From NCBI GenBank assembly GCA_949775045.1, contig OX459107.1, forward strand, positions 12,489,250 to 12,553,249: 64,000 bases of DNA, written 5' to 3'. Every line of letters starts with the position of its first letter. Position 1 is the stretch's first letter. The notes under the pieces are model-generated. The model did not search any database, had not been told where the DNA came from, and worked only from the letters and a program-made list of their open reading frames with translations. This stretch comes from Metridium senile (Eukaryota > Cnidaria > Anthozoa > Actiniaria > Metridiidae). Shown here one piece after another: positions 58,719 through 64,000 of this stretch. The translations under genes were made by a program, and so were the position numbers.

Positions 58719-58997
58719 TGCAGGCTCAGAATGGTCAGCGTTCTCGTACAAATCTCGACTCATTTTTTTTTTTACAAATCTCGACTCGTTTTTTTTTTTT
58801 ACAAATCTCGACTCGGTTTTTTTTTTACAAATCTCGATTCGTTTTTTTTTTTATTTTAAACTCATTTTTCTTGTCTTCTCGACTATTATTTATTTGAAAA
58901 CAAATTTTGAACTCAAATTTTGAAGTTTGGTTGTATTTTTTTAAATGTCGAGTTGAATTTTTATTTTACATATTTTTGTCCGCAAAAGAACGCCATA
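58719..58997 (-). repeat. Right terminal inverted repeat with four subterminal motifs
   Basis: 279 bp, reverse complement of the left arm but with one fewer copy of the CGAGTCGAGATTTGT unit. The transposase ATG lies 12 bp inside its inner edge, so the arm must serve as promoter and 5' UTR. Confidence 0.95.
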
Positions 58998-59003
58998 GGT
59001 GGG
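58998..59003. other. Target-site duplication, right copy (GGTGGG)
   Basis: Matches 46,220-46,225 exactly. Confidence 0.93.
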
Positions 59004-59053
59004 GCACATCAGATTTAGAACCCACTGGTCCAATCCTGGGTTTTACATTTTAA
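59004..59053 (+). pseudogene. Severed C-terminal codons of the HIRAN gene
   Basis: Joined to 46,225 across the transposon, the frame reads on for 15 codons (TSDLEPTGPILGFTF) to TAA at 59,051-59,053. As it stands the left part instead reads a few residues into the transposon and stops at 46,257. Confidence 0.85.
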
Positions 59054-59656
59054 TATTTCTGAAATGTAAAGGTATGTTTTATGTTTTATGTTTTATTTGC
59101 ATTTATTTATATTTATTATTTATCTATTTGAATACTTTTGTATAATTTACAAGCAAGTTTAAAATATTGCTAAAAATAGTTATATCCAATCATACATGTC
59201 TTATTATTATAAAGTGCAAGCAAATAATTATTTAACATATTTATATGTATTTGCACATTTATGTATAAATATTTATAATTATATCTATTTATATATGTAT
59301 ATCATTTTTATTATAATAAAGCAAACAGCTTTAAAATTACATGTATATCAACATTCCATTGAGATCTATTTACATTATTGTATATTGTTTCAAATGAGAA
59401 GTACATCAAATGTAAATGTTATAGTACAAAACACACAAAAAGTTGCCAAGTGAAAACATCAAGGCCATGACTCTTAATAAATATTTGTCTTTCAAGTGAA
59501 TTGAGAAATTATACATTTATTTCTAAGTCAAGACTTATATTGTTATGTTGCCATATTTAGATTTAAGAAAACATTTGGCAATAATTCTGGAGTCCTGTGA
59601 AATTGTGATCTTACTGTTAAACTGTTTCGTTGTGGTAACTGAGCTCTGTTGGCATA
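59054..59656. other. AT-rich spacer
   Basis: A TGTTTTATG-type short repeat near 59,075-59,095; otherwise nothing recognised. Confidence 0.45.
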
Positions 59657-59800
59657 CAGAACTCACGGCACAACACACAAAACTCACGGCACAACACACA
59701 GAACTACACAAAACTCACGGCACAACACACAGAACTCACGGCACAACACACAAAACTCACGGTACAACACACAAAACTCACGGCACAATACACAAAACTC
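59657..59800 (+). repeat. 20-bp tandem repeat, about seven units
   Basis: Units of AACTCACGGCACAACACACA, one shortened. It lies about 130 bp upstream of the zinc-ribbon exon. Confidence 0.93.
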
Positions 59801-59926
59801 AGCAGAAAAAACAAAATCATGTAGTCAACGGCTTTGGTTTTCTAAGGCTCACTCTTCTTCCACTTCGTTGTCACTCGCACATATAAATATAAGTTTTAGT
59901 ACCTTGACTTTTTGCTGTTTTAAGCC

Positions 59927-59993
59927 ATGTTTTGCACGCAGTGCGGGACTGCAAGAAAGGATTTAGACAAGTTTTGTCATGTTTGTGGAAATG
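59927..59993 (+). CDS. First exon of a zinc-ribbon protein
   Basis: ATG at 59,927 begins MFCTQCGTARKDLDKFCHVC, two C-x2-C pairs 13 residues apart, the pattern of a short zinc-ribbon. A good donor (ATG|GTAAGC) ends it in phase 1. The next candidate exon at 60,360 is in the wrong phase and would hit a stop, so the partner exon is not identified. It may be an alternative first exon or a relic belonging to the SAM/HECT locus. Confidence 0.5.
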
Positions 59994-60135
59994 GTAAGCA
60001 TTTTATGCACATTTACAATATATTTTTGGGGTAAAAGCACCTAAACGAGCGAGACTGTAAGTGTAACAGCTTTCGCGCCATCTCATAATCTTCGAATATT
60101 TAGGGTTTCATACGGTGGCTTGTAAGGGACATGAG

Positions 60136-60311
60136 ATCATTTTCTTAAGCATCGAGATAATTTTCTTAAGTATTGAGATAATTTTCTTAACCATTGAGAT
60201 AATTTTCTTAAACATTGAGATAATTTTTTAAGTATTGAGATAATTTTCTTAAACAATGAGATATTTTTTTTAAAACATTGAGATAATTTTCTTAAACAGA
60301 GATAATTTTTT
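60136..60311 (+). repeat. About 21-bp tandem repeat, about eight units
   Basis: Units of TTGAGATAATTTTCTTAAAC with small indels, ending about 50 bp upstream of the SAM gene ATG. Confidence 0.92.
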
Positions 60312-61081
60312 GGTCACTTGTCCGAGCATAGCCTGGTGATCAGTCTTTCTGAAGCAAAGATGGCGAAGAGTCAAGTTAATCAAGTAAGTCTTTCTTTTTC
60401 GTAAATCAGATCTGAATGTCATATAAAAAGTACCATGATGGTTTAGAGGCGTCAGGAAAGAATTACTCTGCTGGTAGATTAGAATTAATGAAATGTTTAT
60501 GCTGATATGAGTGATTTATGTGGACATGTTTATAGCCCACGTGCGTGATGTTTGTTAATTATGCCATTACTAAGCTGATGATAATTTCAAACTTATACTC
60601 CACTTTATTGACACACGACAAGCTTTATTAAATAGGCCAACTAAAACATTCTGCGCAGGGGTTCTACTAATCCGTGTGGAAGACATACTAATGTGGGGCA
60701 ATAACCAGATGGCCTTCGTGTCAGAATAATAGTTGCATGATCTCGCATGTTCATGGCATGACCTATAACATTACATTAATATCATTGCTAAAGCATTACA
60801 ATCCATATGTAATAACAGTAATTTAAGTAATAGTAATTTACAATCAATTTTAAAGCTAATCTATGATTTATAGTTATTGTTTTTAGATGGTTCTTCTTGT
60901 CAGTTAATTGGAAACATTTGTATATGAACTTTGATAAATAATATATAACTTCTTCATTATTTGAATTAAGTAATTTTTTTTGTACATTTTAACATTTCAA
61001 TTTTATTTACTTGATGATGATTGATATTTATTTTTTAAAAGAAATCACGACGTAAGTTGTATAAAGAACTGTAACAGGTCA

Positions 61082-61156
61082 CGCAATGTGTATGTAAGAT
61101 ATCTGTCAGCGAGTCGCCGTGCCTAGATACTTATCTTACTTACATACACGATTGCG
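61082..61156. repeat. Palindrome in SAM gene intron 1
   Basis: CGCAATGTGTATGTAAGATA is mirrored by TATCTTACTTACATACACGA plus TTGCG. Possible MITE core. Confidence 0.75.
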
Positions 61157-61212
61157 TTTTAATATCAATAGTTACGTAAAATAGGCGTTTAACTTACGTA
61201 AGATTTACGTTT

Positions 61213-61254
61213 TGATGATGCTGCTGCTGCTGATGATGCTGATGCTGCTGACGC

Positions 61255-61300
<46 letters not shown>

Positions 61301-61301
61301 A
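61213..61301 (+). repeat. (GAT/GCT)n trinucleotide repeat
   Basis: Mixed TGATGATGCTGCTG units ending in about 16 perfect GAT repeats, in intron 1. The poly-His frame on the other strand is a by-product. Confidence 0.95.
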
Positions 61302-62925
61302 TAACGTTCTTAGATACGCATATCTGAACTCTATGCATTTACATTGTTGAATTGTTTGTGATAATAAATAAATGACTGCTATTATAGCGGTCATCATAAA
61401 ATTTGTTAAGGTCGATTAATAATAATTTGTATATGTTTGGTTAATACTCCTAGGTACTGAAATGTCTAAATGACATCAATGCTAGTGATGAAGTTATTAA
61501 AACCTTCAAAAAAGAAAAGGTCAGTAAATTGCTTTATTTTCATTGATGTGTGTCCCAATTGTTGACTAGACTCGGCATCAAATCTGATTAATAACCTACC
61601 CACAGTATAGAGATATAAAAACTATTCTAAAAGAAAAAACACATTTCATCGTCATCGTCATCATCATCATCATCATTATTATTATTATTATCATTGTTAT
61701 TTTACAATCGTATAGCTACTTCAAAGTAGCCTTCAATATGTAGTATTAACATAATCATTTCTTTTGTTATCTACCAATCTACAGATTGACTTGGATGCCT
61801 TAGTCTTATTAACAGACAGTGAACTGGAAGAATTGGGGATTTCTGCAAAGGGTGACAGACTAAAATTGAAAGCACTGACCTCTAATCATGAGCAGCAAAA
61901 AGCTTCGAAAAATCAAAGGGAAAAGCGTTTGAATGAGTTGAAGCAGATCATCAAAAAGGGCAAGCAAAGAAGTGGTCAATCCAACAGTGACAGTGTCAGC
62001 TCAAGTAGCAATTACCAAGAGGGAAACCGTAAAAGGAAGGGACCAATTACAGTTCAGTTTGGTTGGAAGCACTGGTCACAAGAAAAAGAGGTGTATGTGC
62101 AGAGGAGACTAGGAGGAGGTGGTGGGACCTGTAAGATACCAGTTGAAAGGGATGCAACTTTTCAGGATTGTAAAACCATTGCCGTGAACCATTTTCTTCC
62201 TGATACCAGTCCTAGCTTAGAGTTTGACAAGGACAAACTCTTAATCTCCCTTGGCAATTTTAGAGGCGAAAAAATATGTTCACGGCAGGATTTTTCTTTA
62301 GAAAAATATAAAAACGACACTGGGATGTGTCCACCTCGCATCTACCTGTTGACTCAAGAGATGGACATGGATGAGGATGATTCCTTGGAGAAGTCTGCAT
62401 TTGCCATTGACTAGCCAGACTATGATTGGGAGATTGAACAACCACATGCTTCTTCGTCTGGTGAGCAAGACCAGCCTCCAGTCAAGCAATCCAGAACAGA
62501 ATCAACATTGGGAGGAGGGAGTAATCTTCTTGGTTCATCTTCAGAAAGAAAATTGATCAAGGAGAACAAGATGAAGCTTATATAGATAAAAGTAAAGAGA
62601 AGGCTGACTCAAAGGAGATAAAAGATGATGATGACACTGCATTGGAAGAATTGTTGAAAGCAGCAAGAGCCAAAAGAGTCCCACCTGAGCCCAAGGAAGG
62701 TGATAGAGCTCGTATGGCCATCAGACATCCAGAGGAACAACCTATATCCATCGAGCCATCTAGCCCAACCGTCACCTTAAAGGGATTTGGACCACTCACA
62801 GATACTTCCAATGATGACACTTGATGTATCAATTGCAAGTGAGCTGCCAGATATAATAATGGTGGATGATGATAAGGAAAGGTGAATAATATATAATTGG
62901 TAACATTGTAATGAACATTGTAATG

Positions 62926-63480
62926 AACAGTCATGCCATCGACTGGGGTAACACAACAATAATTGCTCAAGAGCCACGTTGGGCACAAAGAAAATGGTTA
63001 GAAGCATGGTTGATTTCGAAGAACAAGAACTCTCTAAGCAACAGAGACAATGGGAGAATAATCCCAGTCAATTATTTATCTTTAATTAATAGAAAAAGTA
63101 TATTTTCATTTATTTATTTGTTTAATTATCTATCTATCTATCTATCTTACTTATTTATTTATTTATTTATTTATTTAATTATTTATTTATTTATATATTT
63201 ATTCATTTGTTTGTTTGTTTGTATGTATATGTGTTTGTTTGTTTGTTTGTTTATTTATTTATTTTCTAATAATTCTTAGATAATAGGTTGAATTTATTGC
63301 TCGCGCACAGGTATCACATGTACAAATAGTTAGCGTGCGCTAGTAACGTTTTCCATTGTGACCCTGAAGATAGACAATTTGTCCGAAAGCTTGGTCGTTT
63401 TTGTTTAATTAAAACGTAGTTGAAACAATATATGCATCCAAAATAGTTTTAAATAGTTTTAAAATAACAACTATCTTGTC
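62926..63480 (+). mobile_element. Penelope-like element 3' fragment (intron of SAM/HECT gene)
   Basis: A short frame reads NSHAIDWGNTTIIAQEPRWA and later KWLEAWLISKN and NRDNGRIIPVNYLSL. This is the conserved GIY-YIG-associated tail seen at the C-terminus of Penelope-like retroelement proteins. A 3' tail follows with low-complexity TTTA/TTTG runs (63,110-63,260) and a GTCCGAAAGCTTGGTCGTTT motif near 63,381 of the kind found after such elements. The RT is absent. A 12-bp duplication (AACATTGTAATG, twice) sits at its left edge. Confidence 0.7.
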
Positions 63481-64000
63481 TGTCTTCATTACAGGACTGT
63501 GTTTATCAGGAGATCGTTGATCCTTCAAGATATGATAAAGGCTTTCACTGGTGAAATACCAACCTCAACCGTAAACATCTGCTTTATTGATGGCAAAGGT
63601 GCTCCAGAGATGGGATTGGACAGTGGTGGCCTTTTAAGAGATGCAATGGCAGGGTTTTGGAGTTTTGGGTTTTTGAAAGCTGCACTATTGGTGAAGCAAG
63701 AGTACCTCAACTCAGGCATGACTTTCAAAAGTGTGAATGGAAAGCTGTCGGTGTTATCTTATACTTAGGTATAGAACAGATAAGCTATTTTCCTACAAAA
63801 CTAGCAAAGAGCTTTTTTGTAGCTTTCCTTTTTGGAGAGAGTGCTTCACCACATGATGATTTGATTGCCTGTTTCTTAAGTTTTGTATCTAATGACGAAC
63901 GTGTCATTATTAGACAAGCACTAGATGTCTTTTCTGAGGTTCCCAGTGGTGACATTATTGATCTACTGGATAGATTTCAGTGCAAACGATTGCCATCTGC

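Larger units (their letters stand above)
46226..58997. mobile_element. 12.8-kb IS3EU-like DNA transposon carrying a HECT E3 ligase gene
   Basis: The outer ends TATGGCGTTCTTTTGCGGAC and its reverse complement are perfect. Inverted arms span 46,226-46,527 and 58,719-58,997, and a 6-bp GGTGGG duplication flanks them. Two convergent genes fill the element: HECT E3 (plus, 46,626-54,850) and DDE transposase (minus, 58,707-56,775). The TAT...ATA ends, 6-bp duplication and IS3-like helix-turn-helix plus DDE layout fit the IS3EU superfamily as I recall it. The target is the last exon of a HIRAN gene. Introns and spacers hold at least five smaller MITE-like insertions. Standard IS3EU elements are not known to me to carry an E3 ligase, so the cargo is the unusual part. 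Confidence 0.92.
60360..64000 (+). pseudogene. SAM + HECT E3 ligase-like gene, decayed, runs off the window
   Basis: Exons 60360-60383, 61454-61519 and 61785 onward join in phase 0 into a SAM-like domain (VLKCLNDINASDEVIKTF, LTDSELEELGISAKGDRLKL). A basic coiled region follows, then a conserved block (ITVQFGWKHWSQEKEVY, SLGNFRGEKICSRQDFS). TAG at 62,412-62,414 breaks the frame, which reads on beyond it. Frame changes follow near 62,540 and 62,810. A donor after 62,881 joins exon 63,495, whose sequence is a HECT N-lobe (GAPEMGLDSGGLLRDAM). Another frame change near 63,755 leads into FPTKLAKSFFVAFLFG. At least four lesions make this a pseudogene unless the assembly is poor. The catalytic Cys region lies beyond the window. 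Confidence 0.8.

Noticed and set aside
46226..58997. Reading the arms as LTRs of a retrotransposon because of the integrase-like core.
   Set aside because: The arms are inverted, not direct; there is no RT, RNase H, primer site or polypurine tract inside.
59927..60383. Joining the zinc-ribbon exon to the SAM exon at 60,360.
   Set aside because: Phase 1 donor into this exon gives a stop within a few codons; the exon has its own ATG in the right frame.
61194..61397. Poly-histidine frame.
   Set aside because: Reverse-strand translation of a GAT trinucleotide repeat in an intron.
60360..64000. Treating the SAM/HECT lesions as pure sequencing errors.
   Set aside because: The E3 inside the transposon is lesion-free over 2.3 kb of coding in the same assembly, so general base error is unlikely; true decay is favoured, though reads should be checked.

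Overview
The window is eukaryotic and almost certainly from an invertebrate animal. Genes are split by GT-AG introns, the DNA is AT-rich, and transposable elements (TEs) crowd every gap. A Not-family homeobox gene, an RNF24/RNF122-type membrane RING-H2 gene and a rich mix of CR1/L2-like LINEs, DIRS-like, Ty3-like and Penelope-like retroelements and many MITEs point to a cnidarian, possibly an anthozoan. The lineage is an inference; no species-diagnostic sequence is visible.

Region 1-14,600 holds one confident host gene, a two-exon Not-type homeobox gene (5978-7630, plus strand) with an EH1-like repressor motif, a TATA box and a candidate polyadenylation signal. The rest is LINE 3' ends, short palindromic MITEs and a degenerate TE copy at 11.2-13.5 kb. 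Region 14,603-21,636 is a six-exon gene for a small single-pass membrane RING-H2 protein; every exon phase matches, and all introns but the third carry recognisable TE insertions.

Region 21.6-42 kb is a repeat zone: a 43-bp minisatellite, broken LINE copies, two more copies of the 11-kb TE family (24.2-28.2 kb), an 80-90 bp and a 20-bp minisatellite (the latter split by a LINE), and a 0.7-kb inverted repeat pair around 36.5 and 41 kb. At 42-44.7 kb lie a Ty3-like RNase H end with polypurine tract and LTR, and a DIRS-like gag/RT relic split by a TTAA-flanked DNA element.

The most striking object is a 12,772-bp DNA transposon at 46,226-58,997. It has about 280-300 bp terminal inverted repeats carrying 5 versus 4 copies of a subterminal motif, and a perfect 6-bp target-site duplication (GGTGGG). 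It holds two convergent multi-exon genes: a DDE transposase with IS3-like features (minus strand, D251/D309/E344, with one apparent 1-nt frameshift) and an intact 767-codon HECT-type E3 ubiquitin ligase with a CUE-like segment and catalytic-position Cys733 (plus strand). Its features fit what I recall of the IS3EU superfamily. The element landed in the last codons of a HIRAN-domain gene; removing it and one TSD copy restores that reading frame. Downstream lies a second, unrelated-looking SAM + HECT gene that is clearly decayed, so a young E3-bearing element appears nested in or beside an older cluster of the same functional flavour.
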